A stretch of 64,000 nt of DNA, taken from assembly GCF_014202295.1 (NCBI RefSeq), contig NZ_JACHGM010000001.1, positions 1 to 64,000 of the forward strand, written 5' to 3'. Positions 17,159-31,063 of the stretch are shown one piece after another; position 1 is the stretch's first letter, and each line of letters starts with the position of its first letter. The notes under the pieces were generated by a model. It was not told where the DNA came from. It ran no database searches and saw only the letters and a list, made by a program, of their open reading frames with translations. The stretch is from Borreliella afzelii. Lineage in GTDB: Bacteria; Spirochaetota; Spirochaetia; Borreliales; Borreliaceae. Position numbers and translations under genes: made by a program.

Positions 17159-19400
17159 CATAACAGAAAATTTAATAAATTTAGTAGAAATAGATTCAAA
17201 AGAAATTGCAAGAAAAAATAAAAATAAAGAAGTTTCAATTTGGCATCTACTAATGTCTATAATTACCACTCCCAAAAAATCTGAAATAAAATTTATAGAT
17301 ACCAAAACTCTAAAAAACATTAAACAGGAAGTTCTATTTGAAATAGATAAATTAGAGAAAATTTTAATAGAAAAAAATGAAATAATTATTCCAAAAATCA
17401 ATAAAGAAATTTTTGCTCTCATAAAAGAAGCTAAAAAGGAGTTTAAATCCAAACCCTTAATAGGAGCAAAAGAAATTTTTTATCAAATATTAAAAAATAA
17501 AAAACTTCTAAAAAAGTATAAACTAAGCAAATCTACCTTCGACTTCAAAGATCAAAATGTATTAGAATACATGGAAAAAAATAAAATAAGATTAATTGAA
17601 ACCTACAAAGAATTTGATGAAGAAATACGACTTGAAAATGAACACTTTGAAATTGAAAAGTATGTCAAAAATTTAACAGCGCTTGCAAAAAATAAAAAAT
17701 TAGATCCTTTGATTGGAAGAGAAGCAGAGATTAAAACTCTTGCAAATATACTCTTGAGAAGAAACAAAAATAGCGCAATGCTAATAGGTGAGCCTGGCGT
17801 AGGAAAAACAGCAATAGTTGAAGGACTTGCATCAAGCATAGTACAAAAAAAAATAAGCAGCAAACTACAAGACAAAACAATTTTAATGCTTAAAGTTTCA
17901 AACTTGGTATCAGGAACAAAATATAGAGGTGAATTTGAAGACCGTTTAAATAATATAATTAAGTATATTGAAAAAAATAAAAACACAATAATATTTATTG
18001 ACGAAATACATACTTTAATAGGAGCTGGAAATTCCGAAGGAGCTCTTGATGCATCAAATATATTAAAACCATCACTTTCTAGAGCTGAAATACAAATTAT
18101 TGGAGCAACCACTTATAATGAATACCGAAAATATATTTCAAAAGACAAAGCATTTGCCAGAAGATTCCAAACAATTACTGTAAGAGAGCCTAATGAAAAA
18201 GATACACTAAAAATAATCAAAAATATTGCAAAAAATTTCGAAGACTATCATGGAGTAATTTATGAAAAAAGTGCGCTTACAAATATAGTAAAGCTTTCAT
18301 CTAAATATCTAATAAATAAAAGATTTCCAGATAAAGCAATAGATATAATAGACATTGCTGGTGCAATTAAAAAAGAAGAACTTACAAAAGACAATGTTGT
18401 AACATCAGATGATATACAAAAAGCAATAAATGAAATACTATCTATTAAAACAACAAATAACATAAAAGAAGAAATTTCAGAATTAAAAGAAATAGAGAGT
18501 AAAATCAATCAAAAAGTGATCGGACAAAAACATGCAGTAGGCGAGCTTATTAAAGAAATTATTAAAGTCAAACTTGGACTCAATGACGATTCTAAACCTT
18601 TAACTTCAATATTATTAATAGGATCAAATGGATGTGGAAAAACCACTTTAATTGATGAACTATCTAAAAAAATCATTAAGGATCAAAATTCAGTATTAAA
18701 ACTAGATATGTCAGATTACAAAGAGGAAAACTCTATTTCAAAATTAATTGGCACAAATCCAGGATACGTGGGTTACTCTGATGGAGGCATTCTGACAAAC
18801 AAATTAAAACATTCATTTGAAACTTTAATATTGTTTGAAAACATTGAAAATGCCCACAACTCTATATTAAACTTAATAAGTCGAATGCTTGAAAACGGAG
18901 AAATTATTGATAGCAAAGAGGACAAAATACTATTTAAAAACACAATTATAATAATGACTACAAATGTTGGATCTAGAATGCTTCTTGGAGAGAAGAATAT
19001 TGGATTCAACAAAAATCAACAAACAAACGCAGAGACAAAAACCTTTAAAGAAGAAATAAACCAAGATCTTGAAAAAAGATTCAAGTTGTCCCTTTTAGAC
19101 AGAATTCAAAAAAAAATTATCCTAAATGTCCTTACAAAAGACAACGTAGAAGAAATTTGTAGCAACTACTTAAATACCCTTAAAACAAAATTTTACTCTA
19201 AAGGAATTGAAATAGAAATAAAAAAAGATATTAACAAATTCATAACCACAAAATACTATAAAAAAAATTCAGGAGCAAGAAGCGTAATTGCTGCAATAAA
19301 GGAAAAAATAGAAGAAAATATTATCACTAAAATAGCTGAGAATCAAAATATAAATAAAATAACAATTTATTTAGAAAAAGAAGAAATAATAATAGAATAA
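17154..19400 (+). CDS. clpC: Clp-type AAA+ unfoldase (ClpA/ClpC class), apparent ATT start
   Basis: This is a Hsp100 ATPase that would unfold substrates for ClpP. The open frame runs upstream of its first ATG (17253), and those upstream codons encode a good Clp N-domain ([20 protein letters not shown], then [12 protein letters not shown]). No ATG, GTG or TTG precedes it, but ATT at 17154 follows GGAG by 10 nt and overlaps the previous TAA by one base. I therefore start it there (748 residues; numbering from this ATT). D1 has Walker A GEPGVGKT at 212-219 and Walker [11 protein letters not shown]. No ClpC/ClpB middle domain is present, so the layout is ClpA-like; the symbol follows historical Borrelia usage. 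D2 Walker A is GSNGCGKT at 490-497, but the Walker B acidic pair is replaced by E562-N563 ([10 protein letters not shown]). A ClpP loop IGF is present. Confidence 0.85.
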   Translation: MNITENLINLVEIDSKEIARKNKNKEVSIWHLLMSIITTPKKSEIKFIDTKTLKNIKQEVLFEIDKLEKILIEKNEIIIPKINKEIFALIKEAKKEFKSKPLIGAKEIFYQILKNKKLLKKYKLSKSTFDFKDQNVLEYMEKNKIRLIETYKEFDEEIRLENEHFEIEKYVKNLTALAKNKKLDPLIGREAEIKTLANILLRRNKNSAMLIGEPGVGKTAIVEGLASSIVQKKISSKLQDKTILMLKVSNLVSGTKYRGEFEDRLNNIIKYIEKNKNTIIFIDEIHTLIGAGNSEGALDASNILKPSLSRAEIQIIGATTYNEYRKYISKDKAFARRFQTITVREPNEKDTLKIIKNIAKNFEDYHGVIYEKSALTNIVKLSSKYLINKRFPDKAIDIIDIAGAIKKEELTKDNVVTSDDIQKAINEILSIKTTNNIKEEISELKEIESKINQKVIGQKHAVGELIKEIIKVKLGLNDDSKPLTSILLIGSNGCGKTTLIDELSKKIIKDQNSVLKLDMSDYKEENSISKLIGTNPGYVGYSDGGILTNKLKHSFETLILFENIENAHNSILNLISRMLENGEIIDSKEDKILFKNTIIIMTTNVGSRMLLGEKNIGFNKNQQTNAETKTFKEEINQDLEKRFKLSLLDRIQKKIILNVLTKDNVEEICSNYLNTLKTKFYSKGIEIEIKKDINKFITTKYYKKNSGARSVIAAIKEKIEENIITKIAENQNINKITIYLEKEEIIIE

Positions 19401-19420
19401 AGGAGAATTATAATATTAAT

Positions 19421-22400
19421 ATGTTTAAAAAAGTAGAAAACAAGGCAAATTTTCCTAAAATAGAAGAAAAAATATTAAAATTTTGGAATGACAACAAGAT
19501 TTTTGAAAAATCAATGAAACAACGAGAAGGATGTGAAGAATTTACATTTTATGACGGGCCCCCTTTTGCAACAGGACTTCCCCATTTTGGACATTTTGTT
19601 CCAAACACAATAAAAGACATAATTCCAAGATACCAAACAATGCAAGGCAAATACGTTAAAAGAAATTTTGGATGGGATACTCACGGACTACCTGTTGAAT
19701 ACGAAGTAGAAAAAAAATTGGGAATTTCTGGCAAATACGAAATAGAAAATTATGGGATTGAAAATTTTAACAAAGAATGCAAAAAAATAGTACTTAGATA
19801 TACAGAAGAATGGAAAAATATAATCTTGAGACTTGGAAGATGGGTGGATTTTGAAAAAGGCTACAAAACTATGGATATAAACTTCATGGAATCTGTATGG
19901 TGGGTATTTAAAAGTCTTTATAACAAAGGTTTAATCTACGAAAGTTATTATGTACTCCCCTATTCTCCAAAGCTTGCAACTCCACTTTCAAACTTTGAAG
20001 TGAATCTTGGAGAATATAAAGAAGTCAATGACCCATCATTAACAATAAAATTCAAAATAAAAGATAAAAACGAATACCTACTAGCATGGACAACCACCCC
20101 TTGGACATTGCCCTCAAATCTTGGAATTGCAGTGGGGCAAGAAATAGAATATTCTAAAATTTTTGACAAAAAAAAAGAAGAGATTTTAATACTTGGATCA
20201 AAAAAGCTTAATAGCTATTATGATGATGAAAATTCCTATACTATTATAGAAAAATTTAAAGGAAGCAAGCTTGAAGGCATAGAATATGAACCTATTTTCA
20301 ACTACTTTTTAGAACAAAAAGATAAAGGGGCTTTCAAAGTCCACATGGCCGATTATGTTACAACTGATGATGGAACAGGAATTGTTCATATTGCTCCTTT
20401 TGGAGAAGAAGACTACAGAATACTTAAAAAACACACAAATGTCGATATAATAGATCCCTTAGATGCTGAATGTAAATTCACAAATCGGGTAAAAGATTTT
20501 CAAGGACTTTTTGTAAAAGATGCTGATAAAAAAATAATAGAAAACCTAAAATTACGCAATTTTTTATTCAAAAGAGAAAATTATCTACACAGATATCCAT
20601 TTTGTTATAGAACAAACTATCCAATTATTTACAGACCAATAAGCTCGTGGTTTGTAAATGTAGAAAAAATAAAAACTAAACTCTTAGAAGTAAATGAAAA
20701 AATTAATTGGATGCCAGCTCATTTGAAAAAAGGAAGATTTGGGAAATGGCTAGAAAATGCAAAGGATTGGGCAATAAGCAGAAACAGATTTTGGGGAAAT
20801 CCAATTCCAATTTGGATATGCTCAAAAACAGGGAAAAAAATTTGCGTTGGATCAAAAAAAGAGCTTGAAAGTCTATCTGGTCAAAAAATCGAAGACTTAC
20901 ACAAAGACAAAGTGGATAAAATAACTTGGCCAAGCAAAGATGGCGGCACATTCATAAGAACAAGCGAGGTTCTAGATTGTTGGTTTGAATCTGGAGCAAT
21001 GCCTTACGCAAGCAATCATTATCCATTCACAAATGAAAGTAATTTTAAAAATATATTTCCTGCTGACTTTATTGCAGAAGGCCTAGATCAAACAAGAGGA
21101 TGGTTTTATACTCTTACAATCCTAGGGGTCTCTCTTTTTGAAAGCACAGCATTCAAAAACGTCATTGTAAATGGACTTGTGCTTTCAAGCGATGGAAGAA
21201 AAATGTCAAAATCCTTTAAAAATTATACAGACCCAATGGAAGTAATAAACACCTTCGGAGCCGATGCTTTAAGGCTTTATTTAATAATGAGCCCTGTAGT
21301 CAAAGCTGATGATTTAAAATATAGCGACAATGGGGTAAGAGACGTTCTTAAAAATATAATAATACCCATTTGGAACGCTTATTCCTTTTTCACAACTTAT
21401 GCAATAATTGACAAATTCCAACCTCCAAAAAATTTCAACTTAGTTAAAAACAATAACCTTGACAAATGGATCATAAGCGAACTTGAAAGCCTAAAAAAAA
21501 TACTAAATAACGAAATAGACAAATATAATTTAACAAAATCAATAGAATCTTTACTTGAATTTATAGATAAATTGAATAATTGGTATATAAGAAGATCGAG
21601 AAGAAGATTTTGGAAATCAGAAAACGATAAAGACAAAAATGATGCCTATGAAACATTATATTATGCAATCAAAACTTTAATGATTTTACTGGCACCCTTT
21701 ATTCCATTTATAACAGAAGAGATTTATCAAAATTTAAAAACCGATGAAGACAAGCAATCAATACACCTTAACGATTATCCTAAAGCAAATGAAAATTTAA
21801 TCAACAAAACAATTGAAGAGAAAATAAATCTTGCAAGAAAAATAACTTCAATGGCAAGATCACTCAGATCATTACATAATATAAAAATACGCATGCCTAT
21901 TAGTACGATATATATTGTCACAAAAAATCAAAATGAACAAAATATGCTAATAGAAATGCAAGAAATAATATTAGATGAAATAAATGCAAAAGAAATGAAA
22001 ATAAAATCTAATGAAGAGGACCTCATAACTTACAAAGCAAAAGCAAACTTTAAAGAACTTGGAAAAAAGCTTGGGAAAGATATGAAAACAGTATCTATTG
22101 AGATTAGCAAGCTAAAAAATGAAGATATAATAAAAATAATAAATGGAATATCTTATGAAATAAAAGTGGGTAATACAAAGTATTACTTATCATTAAATGA
22201 TATAATATTAGAAAGAGAAGAAAAAGATAACTTAAAAGTAATCAATGAAGAATCTATTACAATAGGAATAGACTCGCTAATCACAAAAGAGCTATACTTA
22301 GAAGGACTTACAAGAGAATTTGTAAGACAAATTCAAAATTTAAGAAAAGAAAAAAATTTTGATGTGAGCGATAGAATAAACTTATACATAGAAAATAATG

Positions 22401-22549
22401 AAACATTACAAGAAATACTAAATAAATTTGAAAAATATATTAAAACTGAAACATTGGCCTTAAATATCATATTTAACAAAAGCAAGCTAGAAAAAAAAAT
22501 AAACCTCGACGACAACATATTTACAATAATAGGAATTGAAAAATGTTAA
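19421..22549 (+). CDS. ileS: Isoleucyl-tRNA synthetase, eukaryote-like type
   Basis: This class I synthetase charges tRNA-Ile. The 1042-residue protein has the HIGH-box equivalent HFGH at 55-58, KMSKS at 594-598, an editing domain between, and an anticodon-binding C-terminal region. Stretches such as [29 protein letters not shown] and [13 protein letters not shown] follow the eukaryotic/archaeal-type IleRS (the branch also found in mupirocin-resistant bacteria) rather than the usual bacterial type, and no C-terminal zinc ribbon is visible. The ATG lies 20 nt after the Clp gene stop; AAAGGAG is about 15 nt upstream, which is unusually far. The 3' end overlaps the lipoprotein gene by 7 nt. Confidence 0.96.
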   Translation: MFKKVENKANFPKIEEKILKFWNDNKIFEKSMKQREGCEEFTFYDGPPFATGLPHFGHFVPNTIKDIIPRYQTMQGKYVKRNFGWDTHGLPVEYEVEKKLGISGKYEIENYGIENFNKECKKIVLRYTEEWKNIILRLGRWVDFEKGYKTMDINFMESVWWVFKSLYNKGLIYESYYVLPYSPKLATPLSNFEVNLGEYKEVNDPSLTIKFKIKDKNEYLLAWTTTPWTLPSNLGIAVGQEIEYSKIFDKKKEEILILGSKKLNSYYDDENSYTIIEKFKGSKLEGIEYEPIFNYFLEQKDKGAFKVHMADYVTTDDGTGIVHIAPFGEEDYRILKKHTNVDIIDPLDAECKFTNRVKDFQGLFVKDADKKIIENLKLRNFLFKRENYLHRYPFCYRTNYPIIYRPISSWFVNVEKIKTKLLEVNEKINWMPAHLKKGRFGKWLENAKDWAISRNRFWGNPIPIWICSKTGKKICVGSKKELESLSGQKIEDLHKDKVDKITWPSKDGGTFIRTSEVLDCWFESGAMPYASNHYPFTNESNFKNIFPADFIAEGLDQTRGWFYTLTILGVSLFESTAFKNVIVNGLVLSSDGRKMSKSFKNYTDPMEVINTFGADALRLYLIMSPVVKADDLKYSDNGVRDVLKNIIIPIWNAYSFFTTYAIIDKFQPPKNFNLVKNNNLDKWIISELESLKKILNNEIDKYNLTKSIESLLEFIDKLNNWYIRRSRRRFWKSENDKDKNDAYETLYYAIKTLMILLAPFIPFITEEIYQNLKTDEDKQSIHLNDYPKANENLINKTIEEKINLARKITSMARSLRSLHNIKIRMPISTIYIVTKNQNEQNMLIEMQEIILDEINAKEMKIKSNEEDLITYKAKANFKELGKKLGKDMKTVSIEISKLKNEDIIKIINGISYEIKVGNTKYYLSLNDIILEREEKDNLKVINEESITIGIDSLITKELYLEGLTREFVRQIQNLRKEKNFDVSDRINLYIENNETLQEILNKFEKYIKTETLALNIIFNKSKLEKKINLDDNIFTIIGIEKC

Positions 22550-23382
22550 AAATAATCTTAAAAACATTAACAAAAATAATTGCTATTTCGTGCCTCATAG
22601 TAGGATGCACCAGCTTACCTTATAGCCCTCCAAAACAAAATCTAAATTACTTAATGGAGCTTTTGCCTGACGCAAATTTATATGCCCATGTAAATTTAAT
22701 TAAAAATAGATCTATTTACAACTCTTTAAGCCCTAAATATAAATCCGCTCTAGGGCTTATAAATGATTTATATTTTAGCTATAAAAAAGAAAATAACGAT
22801 TTTGCTCTACTAATAATGGGCAATTTTCCAAAAGATATTTTCTGGGGAATTCATAGAAATAGAAATACAGAATCAATAGGTAATATATTTGCAAGTCCAA
22901 AATGGAAACTTAAAAATTCAAACATATACATTACCCCGAACAGAGCTAGAACCAGTATTACAATAAACCAAAAAGATAAAACTTTAAAAGAACATAATAT
23001 ACTAACAACAAAATATATTAAGGAAATAGAAGAAAATGAAATGTTTTTTTGGATTCAAGATTCAAAATTACTGCTATCAGACCAAATAGCAAGTAGTAAA
23101 AATTTAATCCCTTTTAGCAGTGGAACCCTGTCTATAAACAGACTAAATCAAAATGAATATATTTTTAAATCCCTACTCCAAACAAATAACCCATCAATAT
23201 TAAAAATATTGTCAAAAAAACTAATTCCAACTATCTTGACAAGCATGAGCAATCTCACAATATCAAGCCCTGTAAAAGCCACAATAAAAGATCAAAATAC
23301 AGTAGAAATAGAATTTAATATTCAAAAATCTAGTGTTGAAAACTTTATAGCAAAACTAGCTTCAAACATTCAAAAAACCTAA
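22543..23382 (+). CDS. Putative lipoprotein of unknown function
   Basis: The 279-residue product has an N-terminal hydrophobic signal with lipobox LIVGC (Cys22), followed by [11 protein letters not shown], so it is probably lipid-anchored. I do not recognise a domain. The mature region begins with [19 protein letters not shown] and has repeated aromatic/hydrophobic strands ([31 protein letters not shown]), which reads as an alpha/beta or beta-rich periplasmic domain. The ATG has AGGA about 8 nt upstream and overlaps the ileS end by 7 nt, so it is co-transcribed with ileS. Its stop is 13 nt from the convergent ROK gene stop. Confidence 0.7.
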   Translation: MLKIILKTLTKIIAISCLIVGCTSLPYSPPKQNLNYLMELLPDANLYAHVNLIKNRSIYNSLSPKYKSALGLINDLYFSYKKENNDFALLIMGNFPKDIFWGIHRNRNTESIGNIFASPKWKLKNSNIYITPNRARTSITINQKDKTLKEHNILTTKYIKEIEENEMFFWIQDSKLLLSDQIASSKNLIPFSSGTLSINRLNQNEYIFKSLLQTNNPSILKILSKKLIPTILTSMSNLTISSPVKATIKDQNTVEIEFNIQKSSVENFIAKLASNIQKT

Positions 23383-23395
23383 ATTCATAAGTTTA

Positions 23396-24334
23396 TTAAT
23401 CAAAAGAGGGATTATTTTGCTTTTTACAAGTAAAATAATGATACAAAGCTCCAATTTTACCAGATTCATTATTAAATTTAGTCGGTTCAAGTGTTACAAG
23501 ATTTTTTATGTTATTATTATTTACAAAAGCCATTTCTAACGACCATAAATTTTCTAATTTTTCATATATTCTATCTATTAAATCAGACCTTGCGCTTATT
23601 CCTCCCCCAATTAAAATCTTTTCGGGATTTAAAATAAAAGTTAAATTAAAAATACCAAATGATAAATTCTCAAAAAATCTGTCAACTTCATTCTTGGCAT
23701 GAATATTTCCATTCTCAGCAAGATCAAAAACACATTCTCCTGAAACTTCTTTTAAGGGCTTCTCTAAGCGCATAGCAACTCTTTTCCTTAAAGCTGAAAC
23801 AGAAGAAATAGCCTCCCATCTACAATTAAAAGGAATATTATTGCTAATACCTCTAGTAATCATAAATCCAACCTCTCCGGACATAAAAGAACTTCCTCTT
23901 AAAAGTTTGCCATTTGTAAAAATTCCAGCACCAATTCCTGTGCCAAGGGTTATAGCAATAAAATCATTAGAATCAATAGCATTACCCTTGAATTTTTCTG
24001 CTAAGGCCACACAATTAGCATCATTTTCAATCTCTGTACTTACTCCGGTTAAAGATTCCAATCTCTCTTTTAAAGGATAATTAACAAAGCCAGAAATAGC
24101 ATTTACTCTAATAACATTTCCCTTAAGATCAACAAACCCAGGAATACAAATTGCAACCCCTGCTATATTACTCGATTCTTTGTAAGCATTAATAAGATTA
24201 ACTAAAGTATTTACTAGTTCATCAGAAGTAGTCCCCGTACTTATTTCATTTTTATCAAAAAAAACACCGCTTGAATCTGCAAGCGAATATTTAGTATTAG
24301 TCCCGCCAATATCAATTGCCAAATAATGTTTCAT
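23396..24334 (-). CDS. ROK-family sugar kinase (glucokinase-like)
   Basis: The protein begins HYLAIDIGGTNTKYSLAD, the phosphate-1 motif of sugar kinases, and has ENDANCVALAEKF, a LGTGIGAGIFTNGKLLRG ROK signature with EVG following, and a C-terminal GGGISAR. It has no N-terminal helix-turn-helix, so it is a kinase rather than a XylR/NagC-type repressor, despite older xylR naming in this lineage. The usual ROK zinc cluster (several Cys after the signature) is reduced to one Cys in NIPFNCRWEAISS. ATG at 24334 is preferred (GAGGA 7 nt upstream); a TTG 12 nt earlier would include the ribosome binding site. Substrate is likely a hexose but not proven. Confidence 0.85.
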   Translation of the reverse strand: MKHYLAIDIGGTNTKYSLADSSGVFFDKNEISTGTTSDELVNTLVNLINAYKESSNIAGVAICIPGFVDLKGNVIRVNAISGFVNYPLKERLESLTGVSTEIENDANCVALAEKFKGNAIDSNDFIAITLGTGIGAGIFTNGKLLRGSSFMSGEVGFMITRGISNNIPFNCRWEAISSVSALRKRVAMRLEKPLKEVSGECVFDLAENGNIHAKNEVDRFFENLSFGIFNLTFILNPEKILIGGGISARSDLIDRIYEKLENLWSLEMAFVNNNNIKNLVTLEPTKFNNESGKIGALYHYFTCKKQNNPSFD

Positions 24335-24367
24335 ATTTATCCTCAAAGCCTAATTGTACATAAATGA

Positions 24368-27208
24368 TCATAAATTTTCCATAGCAATATAAGAAATTTT
24401 AGAAATTTTGTTTATAACTATTTGTGCTTTAATCATCTCCTTCAAATAAGAAACATGGGAAATTATGCCAATTTGTCGTCCGGTCATTATTTGAAACTTA
24501 GAAAGTTTGGGCATAACTTGAGCCAAAGTATCTTCATCAAGATTGCCAAACCCTTCATCTAAAAAAAAAGCTTCTATTTTTAATTCACTATCTCTTATTT
24601 TATCAGATAAAGCTAAAGACAAAGCCAAAGATACAAGAAATTTCTCTCCCCCAGACAAAGTTTTTACCGTTCTTATTTTATTAACATCTTTTTTGTCTTC
24701 AATTAAAAAATCAAACTCCTTGCTCTCTTTGTTGGTTTTAAGCTCAAAATCAGGGAAAATCCACCTTAAATACTTCTCATTTGCCAGCCTTAAAATATCA
24801 TTAATTAAAAAAGTTTGAACATAATATTTCAATCCAGAAGATCTAATAACCACCTTCCTTAAAATATCTAGCTTATCTTTCCTTTCTTTAGCAAGATTTA
24901 ATTCTCCTCTTAGCACATCTAAATTAATTTTTTGTTTATTAATCTTTTTTTGAAGAGCTTTAAAGTTTAAAAGCTTTATTTTATACTTTTCGATATCTCT
25001 GGATAAAAATTCAAGCTTAGAGCCAATTGACAAACTCAATTTTTGCAAGAAATGAAGACTATTCTTATTGATTTGTTCCAAAACAGTTTCTAATTCAAAA
25101 GGAAATGAATCTGAAAAAACACTTTTTAAATTTGAAGCTATATTCATAAAACTATTTTGTTCTTCGTTTAATTTCACCTTTAAAGTCAAAATAGATTCTT
25201 TTATAAATTTAATTTGGGTTTCGGTTTTAATTTTCAAATCTTCTAAATTTTTAAGATTTAAAACAAGGGTATTCCATTCATTTTCTATACTTTTCTGCCT
25301 AGCTAAAATAACATTAAATTCTCTTTTCAAGGAATAATAATCGCTAAAATTTAAATGCAAATTAAGTTTTAATAATAAACTTTTAATCTTTAAAAGATTT
25401 TGATCAAAATTTTGATTTTTTAAAGAAATCTCAATTTTTAAATCCTTTTCCCTACCCTTAAATTGTTCAAGCTTTTCCAATTTATTTTCAAATGCTAAAA
25501 TTTTTTCTCTCTTAGAATAATTTATGTATTTATCAAATAAATTTTTTCCAATCAATCTTAAAATTTCAGCATTATTCTTTTCAAACTCCAAAGCATTAAT
25601 CTCTTGCTTAGAGATTTCTTCTTGTTTGCAAGATAGCTGATATTTAAGCTCATTAATTTGATTTTGTATCAAATTAAGCTTTGAATTTAAAATGTAAAGC
25701 TCTTTCAAACTACAAACCGACAATTTATCTTTATGCTGATAATTTTTATATTCAACCTCAATATATTTTAATTTCTCTTTATCACTCTCAATAGAAAAAT
25801 TTTTATCATCAAGATATTTTAACAACTCTTTATACAAATCAATCTTAATAAGATTTTTTTCCTTGTTTTTATTAAAATCTTCTTTGTCAGCAGATTTTAA
25901 TAAAAATTCCAACCTATCTCTATATTTTGAAATCAATTCATCATTAAAAGTTTGAAATAATTTCAATGCCTCATAATAAACATACTTATCAAAATCGAAA
26001 TTAGATTTCTCAGAAGAAATACTTTTAATCTCATCATTTTTTTTACTTTGAGCCTTTAATAATTCTTTTTTTTCATTCTCAAGGCTATTTTTCCTTAAAA
26101 GCAAGTTTTGATAATCATTCTCAACAGATGTAAAATTAAAAATATTACAATTTTTATTAAAAAGTTCCTTAACATAATTAAAATTATTACTGTCCAAATC
26201 TTTAATTTCTTTTAAATTATCTATCACTTTTGAAAGTTCTAAATCAAGCAATCTAATATCATTAAATAATTCGCCCTGCATAGCAACAAGATTTTTCAAA
26301 TTCCAAAAATCTGAACACAAATAAATTTTCCGATCCAAATCCAAATTTTCTTTTATTTTTTTTTGAAAAGAATAATCCGACTCTAAAGAATCTTGATATT
26401 CAATCTGAGAAGATAATTGATCCTCTAGAGAAGATATTTCAATTTCCAAGCCTAAATATCTCTCGTTAGACGATATTGCCTGATTACACAAAGAAATAGC
26501 CCTTTTAATATTTTTAAGATCAATTTCTAATCGACCAATATCAACTAAATCTAAATAATCCTTAAGGGATTTATACTCCTTCTCATCATAATCAAGAATC
26601 GATTTTTCATAAGATTCCGAATTTAATAATTTATCTATACTAAACTTTGTACGCTCAAAGTCACTTTTTAAATAAAATTCCAAATTATCATATTTTTTCA
26701 AATTAAAAATATTATCAATTATTGCGGTTTTCTCTTTAGGCGTTGATGTTAAAAATTCTTGAAAATTACCTTGTGGCAAAATTACAGTTTGACAAAATTG
26801 ATTAAAGTCTAATCGACAAAGACTTTTAATATGCTCTAAAACGTCGGTTCTACCCTCAATAATCCTATCATCAAAAAAACAACTAAGCAACATACTCTTA
26901 GGTGTCTCTATATTTTTTACATTAAGCTCAATAAAAGATTCATAAATCTTACCAGCAATAGTAAATGTTAATTTAACATAAGCACTGGTCTCACCTTTTG
27001 ATATAATATCTACAATTTTTTTTCCAAGTCTATAAACACGAGCATATAGCGCCAAAGTTATGCAATCTAAAATAGTACTTTTACCTGATCCAGTATTACC
27101 AGAAATTAAAAAAATGCCTGATTGTCTTAAAAGAAGCGTATCGAAATTTAACTCATGCTCGCCTTTATAAGAAGCAATATTTTTAAATATGAGCTTATTT
27201 ATCCTCAT
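24368..27208 (-). CDS. sbcC: SbcC, Rad50-type nuclease ATPase subunit
   Basis: This is the SMC-like partner of SbcD in the nuclease that trims hairpins and blocked DNA ends. The 946-residue protein has an N-terminal ATPase half with Walker A GNTGSGKS at 37-44, a long coiled-coil middle rich in K, E, L, N, and a C-terminal half with [18 protein letters not shown] and Walker [17 protein letters not shown]. The middle lacks the CxxC zinc hook that joins Rad50/SbcC coils; only isolated Cys ([15 protein letters not shown]) are seen. The ATG overlaps the sbcD end by 14 nt, typical of sbcDC operons. Hairpin-opening activity would be relevant in a chromosome with hairpin telomeres. Confidence 0.92.
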   Translation of the reverse strand: MRINKLIFKNIASYKGEHELNFDTLLLRQSGIFLISGNTGSGKSTILDCITLALYARVYRLGKKIVDIISKGETSAYVKLTFTIAGKIYESFIELNVKNIETPKSMLLSCFFDDRIIEGRTDVLEHIKSLCRLDFNQFCQTVILPQGNFQEFLTSTPKEKTAIIDNIFNLKKYDNLEFYLKSDFERTKFSIDKLLNSESYEKSILDYDEKEYKSLKDYLDLVDIGRLEIDLKNIKRAISLCNQAISSNERYLGLEIEISSLEDQLSSQIEYQDSLESDYSFQKKIKENLDLDRKIYLCSDFWNLKNLVAMQGELFNDIRLLDLELSKVIDNLKEIKDLDSNNFNYVKELFNKNCNIFNFTSVENDYQNLLLRKNSLENEKKELLKAQSKKNDEIKSISSEKSNFDFDKYVYYEALKLFQTFNDELISKYRDRLEFLLKSADKEDFNKNKEKNLIKIDLYKELLKYLDDKNFSIESDKEKLKYIEVEYKNYQHKDKLSVCSLKELYILNSKLNLIQNQINELKYQLSCKQEEISKQEINALEFEKNNAEILRLIGKNLFDKYINYSKREKILAFENKLEKLEQFKGREKDLKIEISLKNQNFDQNLLKIKSLLLKLNLHLNFSDYYSLKREFNVILARQKSIENEWNTLVLNLKNLEDLKIKTETQIKFIKESILTLKVKLNEEQNSFMNIASNLKSVFSDSFPFELETVLEQINKNSLHFLQKLSLSIGSKLEFLSRDIEKYKIKLLNFKALQKKINKQKINLDVLRGELNLAKERKDKLDILRKVVIRSSGLKYYVQTFLINDILRLANEKYLRWIFPDFELKTNKESKEFDFLIEDKKDVNKIRTVKTLSGGEKFLVSLALSLALSDKIRDSELKIEAFFLDEGFGNLDEDTLAQVMPKLSKFQIMTGRQIGIISHVSYLKEMIKAQIVINKISKISYIAMENL

Positions 27209-28436
27209 ATTCGCCCAAATATCCTTTAGCTAAAACCTCGTTAAAAAGAGAAATAAGCTCTTCTTCCTTAAATTTGATATCCTTAATAACACCATTCTCA
27301 AAATCTCGTCTCAACTTTTTTTCAAAAAAATATTTTTCATCCATCTCAAGAACTTCAAGTTCTCCAATATCGCTAGAATCGTCTTGCAAATTCTGACTTA
27401 AAAGTAAAGAATAAGAAATAGAAACTAAATTTATAAAATTAAGCTTTGCTAAATCATAAATGGTCTCCTCAGCACTAGTATCAATCGCTTCATTAAGTTC
27501 AATTTTTAAATAAATAGTAAAAGTCTCATCTTTTCTAACATTATTTAAAAAGTCAAGAACTTCATTCAAAGAACCTTTAACAAAGATTAATTTATTGAAA
27601 ATCGGCACCGGAAATGCTTTTTGCAAAATTAATTTATTGTCATTAAAATGCAAAACATTTATATATTTATCATGGGTCTCATTAAATGAATATTGCATGG
27701 GAGAGCCTGAATAAACAATATTATCCCTTAGTTTCATGAATTTATGAATATGTCCAAGAGCAACATAAGAAAAACCATTTCCAAAAACATTAAAAGGAAT
27801 AATATAACTACCTCCCAAGGTATCAATCTTTTTACTGCTGCTAAAAAAAGAATGTGCCATTAATATTTTAGGAATTCCTTTATACTTGTTTTCTAAAAAA
27901 TTAGATAAACTTGATATCTTTTCTCTGTAAGCATTTTCTAAATTTTCAAGAAATAGCTTACTTGAAGACTGATCTTCTAATCCAAAAATATTGTCAAAAT
28001 TTTGCCCTAAAATAAACCTTTCATTTATATGAGGAAAACAAACAACAATAAACTTCAAAATCCCATTATCTTTTAAGAAAACTATTTGCTCATCAGAATC
28101 ATATTCTGTTATTAAAAAAAAATTAAACCGTGAAAGAAGTTTTTTATTGATACTCAAATAATCTTTTTTGTCATGATTCCCAGAAATAACTACACACCAT
28201 TTACAAGAAGTAAAAGAAAGTTCGTAAAAAAAATTATTCACCAATCTTTGCTCTTCAAATCCGGGTCTTTTAGAATCATAAACATCTCCAGCAACAAGCA
28301 AAAGATCTATTTTTTCTTTTTTAAGAAATTCTAAAAGAAAAGATAAAAAATTCTTCTGCTCCTTAAGTATTGAAAAATTTTCAATTTTTTTTCCAATATG
28401 CCAATCTGAAGTATGCAAAACTTTATAATTGTTCAC
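27195..28436 (-). CDS. sbcD: SbcD, Mre11-type nuclease subunit
   Basis: This is the metallophosphoesterase subunit of SbcCD, cutting DNA at ends and hairpins with Mn2+. It shows the calcineurin-like motifs [10 protein letters not shown] (D11, H13), [20 protein letters not shown], a distal MAHSFFSS and ALGHIHKF. At 413 residues it has the expected length, with a C-terminal capping region. The start is GTG at 28436 with only a weak GAG-type ribosome binding site. It is the first gene of the sbcD-sbcC pair and is divergent from topA across a 75-bp gap. Confidence 0.92.
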   Translation of the reverse strand: MNNYKVLHTSDWHIGKKIENFSILKEQKNFLSFLLEFLKKEKIDLLLVAGDVYDSKRPGFEEQRLVNNFFYELSFTSCKWCVVISGNHDKKDYLSINKKLLSRFNFFLITEYDSDEQIVFLKDNGILKFIVVCFPHINERFILGQNFDNIFGLEDQSSSKLFLENLENAYREKISSLSNFLENKYKGIPKILMAHSFFSSSKKIDTLGGSYIIPFNVFGNGFSYVALGHIHKFMKLRDNIVYSGSPMQYSFNETHDKYINVLHFNDNKLILQKAFPVPIFNKLIFVKGSLNEVLDFLNNVRKDETFTIYLKIELNEAIDTSAEETIYDLAKLNFINLVSISYSLLLSQNLQDDSSDIGELEVLEMDEKYFFEKKLRRDFENGVIKDIKFKEEELISLFNEVLAKGYLGEYEDK

Positions 28437-28466
28437 AAAACACTCTCACTTTTTTTTAATTCTTAA

Positions 28467-31061
<2,595 letters not shown>

Positions 31062-31063
31062 AT

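Noticed and set aside
17253..17255. ATG at 17253 as the Clp gene start
   Set aside because: It has no Shine-Dalgarno and would cut off the recognisable Clp N-domain encoded immediately upstream.
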